The notes: generated by a model from the sequence alone, not told the origin. DNA of 64,000 bases from Massilia eurypsychrophila (GCF_002760655.1 NZ_PDOC01000019.1:1-64000); one strand, 5' to 3'; shown: positions 26,686 to 36,094, counted from the stretch's first letter. Program-made: numbers and translations.

Positions 26686-28341
26686 ATGGCCGCCAAATCG
26701 CTGCTCCGCGCACTTCCCCTGATGCTGGCGCTGTGCGCCGGCGCCGCTGCCGCAAACGATTCCGATCACCGCGAATTCGACGCCACCCTGCATGCTCCTT
26801 ACCACGGCGACGCTGCCGCCGGCGAGGCGCGCACCTTCTCGATCGTCTTCGATTACCCGCAGGTCGACGCCGTGCAGCTGGTCAGCTGGCGCCTCGACCT
26901 GGTCGGCGCCAACGGCCGCGTCGTCGGCCAGTGGTCCGGCGTCACCTCGCTGTTTCGCGATCCGGTCAGTGTCGATGTGCGCTGGGACGGCCTGGCCGAA
27001 GGCGCCGCCGCGGCGGCCGGCATCTACCGCGTCCAGCTGCGCGCCTGGTCGCGCGACGAGAGCGCCGCCGGCGCGGTCGGTCCCGACGACATCGTCGAAC
27101 AAAGCTGGGGCATCGCCGTCGGACGCGTGGCAGCGCCGCCGATGCCGGCGTTTCGCGCGCTGCCGCGCCCCGGCGCCGCCAGCAGCGTCGCGCCGGCAAC
27201 GGCGTCGCTGCCGTACACGGTGTTTCTTGGCAACCTGCACAGCCAGACCGGCCACAGCGACGGGGGCGGCGAGCTGACCAACTGCAAGAGCGCGCAGCAG
27301 GCCCAGTCCGCCCTGGCCGGCCCGGCCGAAGCGTACGCCTACGCCAGCAAGCGCGGCCTCGACATCCTCGTTGCGTCCGAGCACAACCACATGTACGACG
27401 GCTCCTCCGGCACCGAGCCGAACGCCGATCCAGTCGCCGCGCGCAACTTGTTCCGTTCGGGCATAGACGCCGCCGCCCGCTTCAATGCCAGCAATCCGGG
27501 CTTTCTCGCCGTGTATGGACTCGAGTGGGGAGTGATTGACAGGGGCGGCCACTTGAATATCTTCAACAGCCCGGAACTGCTCGGCTGGGAGCGCAACGGC
27601 GACGGCAAGTTGTTGGCCGATATCCTGACGCCGAAGAACGACTTCGCCGCCTTGTATCAACTGATGCGCAAGCGCAACTGGGTCGGCCAGTTCAACCATC
27701 CGGCGCGCAGCGGCCAGTTCATCGTCGGCGGCGTGCCGATGGGCTACAGCGAAGATGGCGACCACGCGATGGCGCTGTGCGAAGTGGTCAACACCAACGC
27801 GTTCTCGGTCAACACCAGCGAAACCGAAACGCGCCGCAGCAACTACGAGCTGGCCTGCAACCGCGCCCTCGAGGCGGGCTTTCACGTCGCCTTCAGCTCG
27901 AACCAGGATAATCACTGCGCCAACTGGGGCGCTTCGTACACCAACCGCACTGGCGTGCTGATCCCGACCGGCACCTCGCTGACGCAGGATAGTTTCCTTG
28001 ACGCGCTCCGGGCGCGGCGCGTATTCGCGACGATGGACAAGGGCTCGCAGCTGGTGCTCACCGCCAACGGCAAGATGATGGGCGAGCGTTTCGTCAACCG
28101 CGGCAGCCTGACCTTGCTGGCGCACTTTGCCAGCACAGCCGGCAAGGCGGTGTCGTCGGTGGTGGTGTTCGAGGGAGTTCCGGGACGCAACGGCACTGTG
28201 ACGGAGTTGTCGCACGCCGCGGCGACGACGATCACGCCGTCGCCAGGCGAACACTTCTACTACGCCCGCGTGACCCAGGAAGACGGCAACATGCTGTGGT
28301 CGGCGCCGGTGTGGGTCACGCAAAAAGCGGCTTTGCAGTAA
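26686..28341 (+). CDS. Exported PHP-domain (metal-dependent phosphoesterase-like) protein
   Basis: A 551-residue secreted protein (signal peptide to about residue 23, CAGAAAANDS). After an N-terminal beta-rich region (about 30-170) comes a PHP-type domain. The metal-ligand motifs seen are NLHSQTGHSDGGGE, LVASEHNHMYDG, GQFNHPARSG and SSNQDNHC, which fit the PHP H-x-H/D-H/E/H/D-x-H pattern with the first His pair spread. A C-terminal beta-domain follows (ANGKMMGERF to WSAPVWVTQK). GAGG lies 7 bases before the chosen ATG; an ATG 42 bases upstream lacks a signal peptide in register. The substrate is unknown. The gene is preceded by a terminator and stands alone. Confidence 0.85.
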   Translation: MAAKSLLRALPLMLALCAGAAAANDSDHREFDATLHAPYHGDAAAGEARTFSIVFDYPQVDAVQLVSWRLDLVGANGRVVGQWSGVTSLFRDPVSVDVRWDGLAEGAAAAAGIYRVQLRAWSRDESAAGAVGPDDIVEQSWGIAVGRVAAPPMPAFRALPRPGAASSVAPATASLPYTVFLGNLHSQTGHSDGGGELTNCKSAQQAQSALAGPAEAYAYASKRGLDILVASEHNHMYDGSSGTEPNADPVAARNLFRSGIDAAARFNASNPGFLAVYGLEWGVIDRGGHLNIFNSPELLGWERNGDGKLLADILTPKNDFAALYQLMRKRNWVGQFNHPARSGQFIVGGVPMGYSEDGDHAMALCEVVNTNAFSVNTSETETRRSNYELACNRALEAGFHVAFSSNQDNHCANWGASYTNRTGVLIPTGTSLTQDSFLDALRARRVFATMDKGSQLVLTANGKMMGERFVNRGSLTLLAHFASTAGKAVSSVVVFEGVPGRNGTVTELSHAAATTITPSPGEHFYYARVTQEDGNMLWSAPVWVTQKAALQ

Positions 28342-28428
28342 GGAGCCGCGGTGATGACGCGAGGAAATATGCCGACGACCACGATGCCGCTGAACCAAGT
28401 CTGGGGTAGGGATGCTCTCCCAGCAAAT

Positions 28429-28560
28429 GCCTCGTTTTTACTCGCTTTGCCTCGTTGTGCCTCGCGTTTTCGCAGCTTTTGCGAACGCCCCTATGAGGAT
28501 TGCGGTCTAACTCATCAGCAAACGAGGCCAAACGAGGCAAAACCAAGCAAAACGAGGCGA
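28429..28560. repeat. Head-to-head arrays of 10-bp GCCTCGTTTT repeats
   Basis: The left arm holds four 10-base units: GCCTCGTTTT, TACTCGCTTT, GCCTCGTTGT, GCCTCGCGTT (28429-28468). The right arm holds four units AACGAGGCCA, AACGAGGCAA, AACCAAGCAA, AACGAGGCGA (28521-28560), the same repeat in inverse orientation. The second unit from the outside is degenerate in both arms. The 52-base centre contains the small hairpin TTCGCA/TGCGAA. No gene was recognised in 28342-28702. A long imperfect stem or a helically phased protein-binding array are both possible. Confidence 0.75.
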
Positions 28561-28702
28561 TCTCCGTGCAGGTCTCCACCAGGTCTGTCGTGGCCGCGCT
28601 CAAAGCCTGGCTTTCAGGCCGGCAGCAAACGCCGTGGAGCGCCGCGTGACCGACTAGGCCTCTTCCTGGCAGACGCCGTGCGCTTCAAGAAAGCCTGCGG
28701 CC

Positions 28703-29278
28703 TTAAAACCCGAAACTGGCGCCGGCGCCGAGCAGCGTGCCGATGCCGAGCAGCGCGAAGATCAGCGCGGCGATACCGTGCACCAGCCGCAGCGGCATAT
28801 TGCGCGCGATGCGTTCGCCGAAGATCACGGCCGGCACGTTAGCCAGCATCATGCCGAAGGTGGTGCCGGCGATCACCGCGATGATCGATTCATAGCGCGC
28901 CGCCAGCGCGACGGTGGCGATCTGCGTCTTGTCGCCCATCTCGGCGAGGAAAAACGCGATCAGCGTGGTGACGAACACGCCATACTTTGCCAGGCTGGCC
29001 TCGTCCTCGTCGATCTTGTCGGGCACCATGATCCAGGCCGCCATCGCCAGGAACGACAGGCCCAGCACCCAGCGCATCACATCCGGGCCCATGGCGCTGG
29101 CGACCCAGGCGCCGACGGCTGCGGCGAACGCGTGGTTGACGACGGTGGCGACGAAAATGCCGAGCACAATCGGCACTGGCCGGCGGAATTTGGCTGCCAG
29201 CAAAAACGCCAGCAGCTGGGTCTTGTCGCCGATTTCGGCGAGCGCGACGATGCCGGTCGATACTAGAAATGCATCCAT
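28703..29278 (-). CDS. TMEM165/GDT1 (UPF0016) family cation transporter
   Basis: A 191-residue integral membrane protein with about six helices in two homologous halves. Each half carries the family signature E-x-G-D-K-T: EIGDKTQ at residues 15-21 and EMGDKTQ at 113-119. Family members move Mn2+ or Ca2+ out of the cytoplasm; bacterial members such as MneA export manganese. A cytosolic loop with acidic residues (DKIDEDEAS) joins the halves. No manganese riboswitch was recognised in the short leader. The upstream region instead holds a REPIN-like element at 29356-29445. Confidence 0.92.
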   Translation of the reverse strand: MDAFLVSTGIVALAEIGDKTQLLAFLLAAKFRRPVPIVLGIFVATVVNHAFAAAVGAWVASAMGPDVMRWVLGLSFLAMAAWIMVPDKIDEDEASLAKYGVFVTTLIAFFLAEMGDKTQIATVALAARYESIIAVIAGTTFGMMLANVPAVIFGERIARNMPLRLVHGIAALIFALLGIGTLLGAGASFGF

Positions 29279-29355
29279 ACAATCACTGCCTAAAAGAAAG
29301 CCGGATCATAGCAGAGCCACGCCGCCCGCGTACCTCGTCGGCCTCGTCAATACAA

Positions 29356-29445
29356 GCGGGGTCAGTGCCGGCAATCGTACACGGCCCCATCCGTACACAG
29401 CCTGGCAATGCTGGGCTCGTGTACGTTCGCCGGCACTGACCCCGC
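29356..29445. repeat. REPIN-like inverted repeat (copy 2)
   Basis: Arms GCGGGGTCAGTGCCGGCAAT... (29356-29384) and ...CGCCGGCACTGACCCCGC (29418-29445) are reverse complements with few mismatches. They match the arms of the element at 17369-17454, while the central loops differ. It lies between the divergent transporter and M1 aminopeptidase genes. Confidence 0.8.
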
Positions 29446-29540
29446 GGGGTTGGTTGCGTGTCTTTCGTTGGCCACGCGAAAGTGATATTCTGCACGCGCC
29501 CGGCAGCTGTGCCGGTGCGCCATCCCGACCCGAAGGACGC

Positions 29541-31403
29541 ATGAACAAATCGACCATCCTGCGCGCCGTCGCCTGCGCCATCCTTGCCCAGTGGAGCGCG
29601 TACGCGTTCGCGCTCGATCCGCTTAGCTACGCACGCTACGACCAGGTCAAGACGTCGGCGCTGCACATGGACCTGAAGGCCGACTTCGCGCGCAAGACGC
29701 TGTCCGGCTACGCCGAGCTGTCGCTCGACTGGATCGACAAGTCGGCGCGCACGCTCGAACTCGACACGCGCGCGCTGACCATCGCCCGCGTCCAGGCGCA
29801 GGACGCAAAGGGCAACTGGACAGCGGTGCCGTACACGCTCGCCAAGGCCGATGCGGAGAAGGGCCAGGCCCTGCAGATCAAGCTGGCGGCGCAGCCGGCC
29901 AAGGTGCGCATCTACTACCGCACCGCGCCAACCGCCACCGCGCTGCAGTGGCTCACGCCGCAGCAGACCATGTCCGGCAAGCGGCCGTTCATGTTCAGTC
30001 AGTCGCAGTCGATCGAGGCGCGTTCGTGGGTGCCGGTGCAGGATACGCCGGCGGTGCGCTTCACCTACACCGCGCGCATCGACGCGCCGCAGGGCCTGCG
30101 CGTGGTGATGAGCGCCGATAACGATCCGAAGGCGACCGGCAAGGGCGGCTGGCGCTTCTCGATGCCGCAGGCGATTCCCTCGTACCTGCTGGCGATCGGC
30201 ATCGGCGAACTGGAAGCGCGCACCCTCGGCCCGCGCACCGGCGTGTACGCCGAGCCGCAGCGCATCAAGGCGGCCGAGTACGAGCTGGCCGACACCGAGA
30301 AGATGGTGGCCGCCGCCGAATCGCTGTATGGCCCGTATCGCTGGGGGCGTTACGACATGCTGGTGCTGCCGCCGTCGTTCCCGATCGGCGGCATGGAAAA
30401 CCCGCGCCTGACCTTCCTGACGCCGACCATGATCGCGGGCGACCGCAGCCTGGTCGACCTGATCGCGCATGAACTGGCGCACAGCTGGTCGGGCAACCTG
30501 GTCACCAACGCGTCGTGGAAGCACTGGTGGCTCAACGAAGGCTTCACCACCTACGTCACCACCCGCATCCTCGAGGTGCTGTACGGCGAAGAAGTCGCTA
30601 CCATGAACCTGCAGCTCGAGCAGGAAGAAGCGCTGCAGCTGCTGGCCACCTTGCCGGCGCCGAAGCAGGCGCTGTTGACCAAGGACGCCGACACCGGCTC
30701 GAAGACGTACACCGACGAAGGGCTGGCGTATCCAAAGGGCGCCTGGTTCCTGCGCACGCTCGAGCAGCGCGCTGGCCGCGCCGTGTTCGATCCGTTCCTG
30801 CGCGGCTGGTTCGACCAGCACGCCTTCCAGAGCGTGACGACCGAGCAGTTCATCGACTACCTGCGCAAGAACCTGCTGGCGCAGCACCCGAAGGTGATGA
30901 CCGACGCCGAGCTTGACGAGTGGCTGCACGGCGCCGGCATCCCGGCCAGCGCCAGGCGCGCCGTCTCGGCCCGCCTGGCCGCGCTCGACGCCGCCCGCAC
31001 CGCGTGGCTGAAGGGCGAGCTGGCGACCGCGCGCCTCGATACCAAAAAATGGAACGCCACCGAGTGGATGAAATTCCTCAACGATATCGACGGCAAGGCC
31101 AGCGCCGCGCAGCTGAAGGAACTTGACCAGGCCTTCGGGCTGGCCAGGAGCGCCAACAACGAAGTGGCGTTTCGCTTTTACCGCGCGGGGATCAAGGCCG
31201 GCTACGGCGCCATCCGCGAACCGCTGCACGCCTTTCTGATGAGCGTGGGGCGGCAGAAGTTCGTCGTGCCGCTGTACGCGGCCCTGCTGGACAACCCGGC
31301 CGACAAGGCATGGGCGATCGGCGTCTACAAACAAGCGCGTGCGCGCTATCATCCGGCGACCCAGGCAAGCGTCGACAAACAAATGGCTAAGAAAGAAGGA
31401 TAA
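29541..31403 (+). CDS. M1-family aminopeptidase, secreted
   Basis: A 620-residue exported zinc aminopeptidase similar in layout to leukotriene-A4-hydrolase-type M1 enzymes. Signal peptide residues 1-24 (AYAFALD). The N-terminal beta saddle contains the substrate-binding SQSQSIEARSWVPVQDTPAV and the exopeptidase motif GGMENP. The zinc site is HELAHSW (His310, His314) with Glu333 in NEGFTTY at the correct 18-residue spacing. A C-terminal helical domain follows (about 430-620), as in LTA4H. CGAAGGACGC before the ATG is the ribosome site. Only 3 bases separate it from the next gene, so the two are one operon. Confidence 0.94.
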   Translation: MNKSTILRAVACAILAQWSAYAFALDPLSYARYDQVKTSALHMDLKADFARKTLSGYAELSLDWIDKSARTLELDTRALTIARVQAQDAKGNWTAVPYTLAKADAEKGQALQIKLAAQPAKVRIYYRTAPTATALQWLTPQQTMSGKRPFMFSQSQSIEARSWVPVQDTPAVRFTYTARIDAPQGLRVVMSADNDPKATGKGGWRFSMPQAIPSYLLAIGIGELEARTLGPRTGVYAEPQRIKAAEYELADTEKMVAAAESLYGPYRWGRYDMLVLPPSFPIGGMENPRLTFLTPTMIAGDRSLVDLIAHELAHSWSGNLVTNASWKHWWLNEGFTTYVTTRILEVLYGEEVATMNLQLEQEEALQLLATLPAPKQALLTKDADTGSKTYTDEGLAYPKGAWFLRTLEQRAGRAVFDPFLRGWFDQHAFQSVTTEQFIDYLRKNLLAQHPKVMTDAELDEWLHGAGIPASARRAVSARLAALDAARTAWLKGELATARLDTKKWNATEWMKFLNDIDGKASAAQLKELDQAFGLARSANNEVAFRFYRAGIKAGYGAIREPLHAFLMSVGRQKFVVPLYAALLDNPADKAWAIGVYKQARARYHPATQASVDKQMAKKEG

Positions 31404-31406
31404 GCA

Positions 31407-33038
31407 ATGCACCCTATGAACAAACTCGCCGCGGCAATCGTGCTCGCCCTGTGCGCCGCCGGCGCCAGCGTGGCGAAAGCCCAGGCCGCAGCCGCGCCGG
31501 CATCGGCCAGCGCCGCCGCCTTCGACCTCGACGCCGATGTCGCCCGCGTGCTGAAGAACTTCGACGTGCCGGGCCTGGCGATTGCTGTCGTCAAGGACGG
31601 CAAGGTCGTCGTCGCGCGCGGCTTCGGCGTCAGGAAGCTCGGCGAGGCGGCGCCCGTCGACGGCAAGACGATCTTCGAGATCGCCTCGAACTCGAAGGCC
31701 TTTACCGCCGCCGCGCTGGCGATGCTGGTCGACGACGGCAAGCTGGCGTGGGACGATCCGGTCACCAGGCACCTGCCGGACTTCCAGATGTACGACGCCT
31801 ACGTGACCAAGGAAATGACGGTGCGCGACTTGCTGACGCACCGCAGCGGCCTGGGACTGGGCGCTGGTGACTTGATGTGGTGGCCGACCACGTCGTTCAC
31901 CACCGACGAAATCATCCACAACCTGCGGTTCATTCGCCCGGCCACCAGCTTTCGCAACAGCTACGCCTACGACAATCTGCTGTACATCGTGGCCGGCAAG
32001 ATCATCGCGCAAAAGGCCGGCAAGTCGTGGGGCGACACCATGCGCGAGCGCATTCTCAAACCGGTCGGCATGACCTCCACCACCACCAGCCTGGCCGAGA
32101 ACGCCGGCAACCCGAACGTCGCCAACGCCCACAGCAAGATCGACGGCAAGATCGCCGCGGTCAAGGCAATGCCGGTGGCGAATGCGGTCGGCGCGGTCGG
32201 CATCAACACCAACGCCGACGACATCGCGCGCTGGATGAACGTGCTGCTCGATGGCGGCAAGTTGGACGGCGCCGGCAAGGACGCCGCCGGCAAGGAGCTC
32301 CGCCTGTTCAGCGCGGCCCAGTCGCGCGAGATGTGGACGCCGCAAACGCCGATGAAGATCAGCGAGCCGAAGCCGCCGCTGGCGGCCACCAAGCCGAACT
32401 TCTTCGCCTATGGTCTCGGCTTCCAGCTGCGCGACTACAAGGGCCAGAAGCTGGCGCAGCACGGCGGCGCGCTGCAGGGCTTTTATTCGCGCGTGGTGCT
32501 GGTGCCCGAGTCGAAGCTTGGCATCGCGATCCTGACCAACGCCGAAAGCGGCGGCGCCATGACGGCGCTGCAGTATCGGCTGCTCGACCAGTATCTCGGC
32601 GCGGCCCCAAGCGACTGGATCAAGCTCATTGGCGACGTCGAAGCCGAAGCGCACGCCAAGGAGCAGGCGCGCCTGAAAAATGCGACGTCGACGCGCGCGG
32701 CCAAGTCGAAGCCGTCGCTGGCGCTGGCCGCCTACGACGGCGACTACCAGGACGCCTGGTACGGCAAGGCGACCATCAAGGCGGTCGGCAACAAGCGCGT
32801 GCTCAGTTTCGCCAAGACGCCCGACCTGACAGGCGACCTCGAACACTTCCAGCACGATACCTTCATCGTGCGCTGGAAGGAGCGCAACTTCAACGCCGAC
32901 GCCTACGTGACGTTTTCGCTGAACCCGGACGGCAGCATCGAGCGCATGAGGATGGCGCCGGTGTCGACCGAGACTGACTTCAGCTACGACTTCGCCGACC
33001 TGATGTTCACGCCGATAAAAGCCGACAAGCCGAAATAG
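31407..33038 (+). CDS. Serine hydrolase, beta-lactamase/class C family
   Basis: A 543-residue exported protein (signal peptide to about residue 26) of the penicillin-binding-protein/beta-lactamase fold. SxxK is Ser94-Asn-Ser-Lys97 in EIASNSKAFT. The second motif is the Tyr in NSYAYDNLLY. HGGALQGF is the third, replacing K-T-G. A C-terminal DUF3471-like domain (about 430-543) follows. Family members are D-aminopeptidases, esterases or beta-lactam-interacting proteins. Its coupling to a secreted M1 aminopeptidase suggests peptide turnover, but this is inference. Its end overlaps by 55 bases the convergent frame of the broken RES gene. Confidence 0.88.
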   Translation: MHPMNKLAAAIVLALCAAGASVAKAQAAAAPASASAAAFDLDADVARVLKNFDVPGLAIAVVKDGKVVVARGFGVRKLGEAAPVDGKTIFEIASNSKAFTAAALAMLVDDGKLAWDDPVTRHLPDFQMYDAYVTKEMTVRDLLTHRSGLGLGAGDLMWWPTTSFTTDEIIHNLRFIRPATSFRNSYAYDNLLYIVAGKIIAQKAGKSWGDTMRERILKPVGMTSTTTSLAENAGNPNVANAHSKIDGKIAAVKAMPVANAVGAVGINTNADDIARWMNVLLDGGKLDGAGKDAAGKELRLFSAAQSREMWTPQTPMKISEPKPPLAATKPNFFAYGLGFQLRDYKGQKLAQHGGALQGFYSRVVLVPESKLGIAILTNAESGGAMTALQYRLLDQYLGAAPSDWIKLIGDVEAEAHAKEQARLKNATSTRAAKSKPSLALAAYDGDYQDAWYGKATIKAVGNKRVLSFAKTPDLTGDLEHFQHDTFIVRWKERNFNADAYVTFSLNPDGSIERMRMAPVSTETDFSYDFADLMFTPIKADKPK

Positions 33039-33740
33039 GCATCAGCGCCATCCGCTTCACCCCCGCGGCAAAGGGAGCAAAGGGGGCAGCGGCGACGCGT
33101 CAGCGCCCGCCGGCACGCATCGCCCATCGGCATGGCGCAGGCGTCGCTGTCGCCGAAGCGCTGCTGCGTCACCGTCAGCGCCGCCGCCAGCGTGCCGATG
33201 CTGCGCGACGGGTAGATGATGCCCGCGATGCGGCCATCCTGCTCGGCGACGACCGCGTCGAGCATGCAGCCGAGCCATTGCGTGCCCTCGTGGTCCGGGC
33301 TGGAGATGTCGTCCGACGTGGCCAAGTTTGCTCAGCGTGATGCCGGACAGGTCGAACAGCGCCAGCGGCGCCGCAAACACCAGGCGCGCGATGATCGCCG
33401 CCTCGGCGCCCGGCGCCACATAAAAAGTCCCCGGGTCGGTCACGTCGTTGCGGCACAGGCCGGCCTCCCACACCGCCGTCATCTCGTCGGCCGCCGCATA
33501 AATCCAGTGAAACGGGAACGCGCCGGCGACCCGCCACGCGGCCGGCGGACCGAACCGGTAGCTGACGTCGACGCGCCGCGGAAAAACAGCAGCGGCATGC
33601 CACGCAGCGCGCACCAGCGGCTGGCCGGCGGGAATGACGCGGATGCTGGCCAGCAGCGCCTGCCGCAGCAGCATGGCGCTGGGCAAACGGGCGGCAACGT
33701 CGGGTGGCGGAGAGGGCGGGTCGATGGCGGTCGCGGGCAT
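32984..33740 (-). pseudogene. RES-domain toxin, frameshifted
   Basis: The first frame (from 33740) encodes a RES-domain N-terminal half: YRFGPPAAWRVAGAFPFHWI, YAAADEMTAVWEAGL, TFYVAPGAE, ALFDLSGITLSKL. The matching second half, ATSDDISSPDHEGTQWLGCM followed by GIIYPSRSIGTLAA, is in a different frame. Removing one base from AAACTTGG (about 33324-33328 on the plus strand) joins them. RES toxins are NAD+-degrading phosphorylases or glycohydrolases; the S-R-S segment and the Y/R residues above are typical active-site parts. The rest of the reconstructed frame would run to 32984 and overlap the convergent serine hydrolase. It starts 4 bases after the antitoxin-like gene. Confidence 0.78.
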
Positions 33741-33744
33741 CCGC

Positions 33745-34356
33745 TCAGCCTATTACAACGGCCTTTCCGCTGGCCTGTTGCTGCGCAAACGCGAGGACTT
33801 TTTGCTGGCGTTGCTGGCTCGGCAAGCCGAGCAGCGCTTGCTGGCTCGCATGCAGCGCGCCGCGGGTGTCGAACGGGCAGCCGGCCAGCAGTTCGGCCGG
33901 CGCCAGTTCGTTCAGTTCGTCGGCGCCGGTGATCCAGAACGCATGCACTTCGCTGCCCGCCTGCTGCGCCAGGCAGGCCAGCACCGGGGCGATCAGTTCG
34001 GGCACCGGTGCGACGAATTGCCAGGCCGGGAATTGTTTGCCGTTGCTGCGCCCGCCCGGGGTGACGCTGTAGTAGCGCCCGCTGTCGGCGGCGCGGTACA
34101 GCGTGGCCTGCGACATGCCGGTGCGCCCGCCGGCGATGACGTCGGCGGCGGACAGGCGCGCCACCGGCAGGCCGCGCGGCTGGTCGGCGCCAGGCGCCTC
34201 GAGCGCGTCGATGCTGGCCGAGAGTGCCGTGGTGGCAATGGCCACCAGCTGGCTGCGCTCGGCGCCCGGCAGCGCCGCGCCGAGCCGCTCGGCGACCTCG
34301 GCGGAAAAGCGCTCTACCAGCCGCCGCGAATATGCCCGTTGCTCAAAGCTGCCCAT
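33745..34356 (-). CDS. Probable antitoxin of a RES toxin-antitoxin pair
   Basis: A 203-residue cytoplasmic protein preceding the RES-domain gene by 4 bases, the usual antitoxin-first order. The middle contains a DNA-binding-like helix and the segment GMSQATLYRAADSGRYYSV. The C-terminal part HAFWITGADELNELAPAELL resembles the toxin-binding domain of Xre/MbcA/ParS-type antitoxins (DUF2384-like; W-F-x-x-x-x-x-L-x-x-x-x-P-x-x-L-L). GGGAG lies 6-10 bases before the ATG. If the toxin really is broken, this gene may persist as an orphan antitoxin. Family assignment rests on context and this motif only. Confidence 0.65.
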   Translation of the reverse strand: MGSFEQRAYSRRLVERFSAEVAERLGAALPGAERSQLVAIATTALSASIDALEAPGADQPRGLPVARLSAADVIAGGRTGMSQATLYRAADSGRYYSVTPGGRSNGKQFPAWQFVAPVPELIAPVLACLAQQAGSEVHAFWITGADELNELAPAELLAGCPFDTRGALHASQQALLGLPSQQRQQKVLAFAQQQASGKAVVIG

Positions 34357-34443
34357 GCTGTGCTCCCGGTTGGATAGCTTACAAGGTAACAGTCTTTCTC
34401 GCTTTTCTCAAGTTTCTCAATGCAATCGTATGCGCGGCGCAGC

Positions 34444-36005
34444 TTACTTGCCGCCTTTGCCATTCCACACATCGAGCATGTCCTGCGAGCCCTGCTGGCG
34501 GATACCGTTGTCGGTCAACACGGCGTCGGTCGCCTCGAGCATGCCCTTGCGCGGCAACACCATCGTTTCGCCGGCGCGCTGGTCGAAGTGGATCACCACC
34601 AGCTCGTCCTTCAGGTCGCGCAGCAAGGTCACCAGGTGGCGCAGGCTGCGCACCGGCACCTTGTTGATCGAATAGATGACCGAGCCGAAGCGGTTGCCGT
34701 AGCCGGTCACCAGCTTGTGCGGGAAGAACGGCGAACTGACCACCACCAGTTCCTCGCGCTGCGCGTCGGGCTGCTCGCCGCGGCGCGTCGCCAGCGGGCT
34801 GGCGTTAAATGCCATCGCGTTCATCAGCGCCGCGTTGCTGGTCATGCCGGACATGAATTCCGGGCTGGCGCGCGAAAACACGATCGGGCCGTAGATGAAG
34901 TAGGGCGGGTAGCCGCCGTTCAGGTCGGGAATCAGGAGCTTGCGCGCGCCGCCGACCGGCAGCTCGATCGCCATTTGCTTGCCGCCGCGCACGATCGTCA
35001 GCGGCAGCTTGCCGTTTTTCGCCAGTTGCTGCACGCGGTACTGGAAGCGTACCCGCAGGTTCGAGCCCAGCTTGACCATGCCCTGATTGTCGATCGGGTA
35101 TTCGCCGATGCGCGTGATGACGTCCCATTCCTTCAGCGGATACGCCGCGTCGCTCACGTACGGGCGCTGCACCACCACGCCTTCGACGCCTTTCTCGAGC
35201 TGCAGGAACTGGCGCAGTGACGCGTTCTCGAGCGTCTGCACGTCGTCGTAAAGGCCAATTTTGCCGTCATACTTGCCGTCGGACACATCCTTGAGGAACA
35301 CTTCGACTTCCTCGTTCGGGATGATGTAGCCGATGTTCTGCGCGTTGGTGGCTTTGGAAAACGCCAGCCCGACCATCTTGTCTCCGGCGATCACCGGACC
35401 GCCGCTGTTGCCCGGGTTGATGGCCGCGTCGATCTGGATGCGCAGGCCGGCGCTGCCGAAGCCGTACGGCACGAACTCGATGCGCGAGACGATGCCCTTG
35501 GTAATCGACAGCGAGGTGCCGCCGGTCGGGTAGCCGTACGCCAGCACCGCCTCGCGCACGTCCGGCAGCAGGCTGGCGCGCGGCACCGGAGGATGGGTGT
35601 CGAAGAACGATTCGTCGTCCAGCTTGAGGATGGCCAGGTCGATGCCGCGCCCGATCGCCACCACGGTGGCGTTGAGCTTGTCGCCGGCCTGGTTGCCTGG
35701 ATCTGCACCTGGCTGGCGTAACCGACCACGTGGGCGTTGGTCAGGATGCGCTTGCCTTCGATGACCACGCCCGAACCGGTGGCGTCCTGCGGCGCCGCCT
35801 TGCCCCATGGCTTCGAAGGATCCGGTCCGCGCAGCGTGGCAAACACCTTGACGACGGCGTTTTCGATATTCGGCGCACTGACCGGCGCGGCCGCGGCGGG
35901 CACGCTGGCGCCCCCGGTGGGCGCAACCTGGGCATGGGCGGCAAGACTGGTCGCGGCGAGCACGACGGCGGCGGCAAGACGGAACATAGGCAAGATATTC
36001 TTCAT
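34444..36005 (-). pseudogene. Trypsin-like (S1C/Deg-type) serine protease, frameshifted
   Basis: Joined across one frameshift the product is about 520 residues: signal peptide MKNILPMFRLAAAVVLAATS, then a trypsin fold with His in ILTNAHVVG, Asp in GIDLAILKL and nucleophile Ser in NPGNSGGPVIAG, followed by one or two PDZ-like regions (KEWDVITRIGEYPIDNQG; SVIYSINKVPVRSLRHLV). The His-containing N-terminal part and the Asp/Ser-containing part are in different frames. The break is within CAGGCAACCAGG (about 35691-35700 on the plus strand); one additional base there restores IQANQAGDKL. With the frame as read, no complete triad is made. DegP-like enzymes act in periplasmic protein quality control. 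Confidence 0.85.
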
Positions 36006-36094
36006 GTGTGTGGGCAACAGAGCAAATATACACGGTGTGCGGGGCAACAAGATGCACGGATTGTCACGCGGCACTGCGCCGACGCTGAAAAGAC

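Noticed and set aside
28429-28560. CRISPR array
   Set aside because: The repeats are only 10 bases, abut without spacers and are mirror-arranged; no cas genes are near.
28342-28702. Short frames in the region with 10-bp repeats, including one ending ALKAWLSGRQQTPWSAA
   Set aside because: No start context, no family match I can recognise, and the repeats themselves dictate much of the translated sequence.
28703-29340. Manganese (yybP-ykoY) riboswitch before the Gdt1-type gene
   Set aside because: The leader is short and lacks the conserved loops; the upstream palindrome matches the REPIN-like family instead.
29283-32855. Long minus-strand open frame opposite the M1 aminopeptidase and serine hydrolase genes
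   Set aside because: Same reasoning: low-complexity Arg/Ala/Val composition, no family motifs, both genes on the plus strand have clear catalytic signatures.
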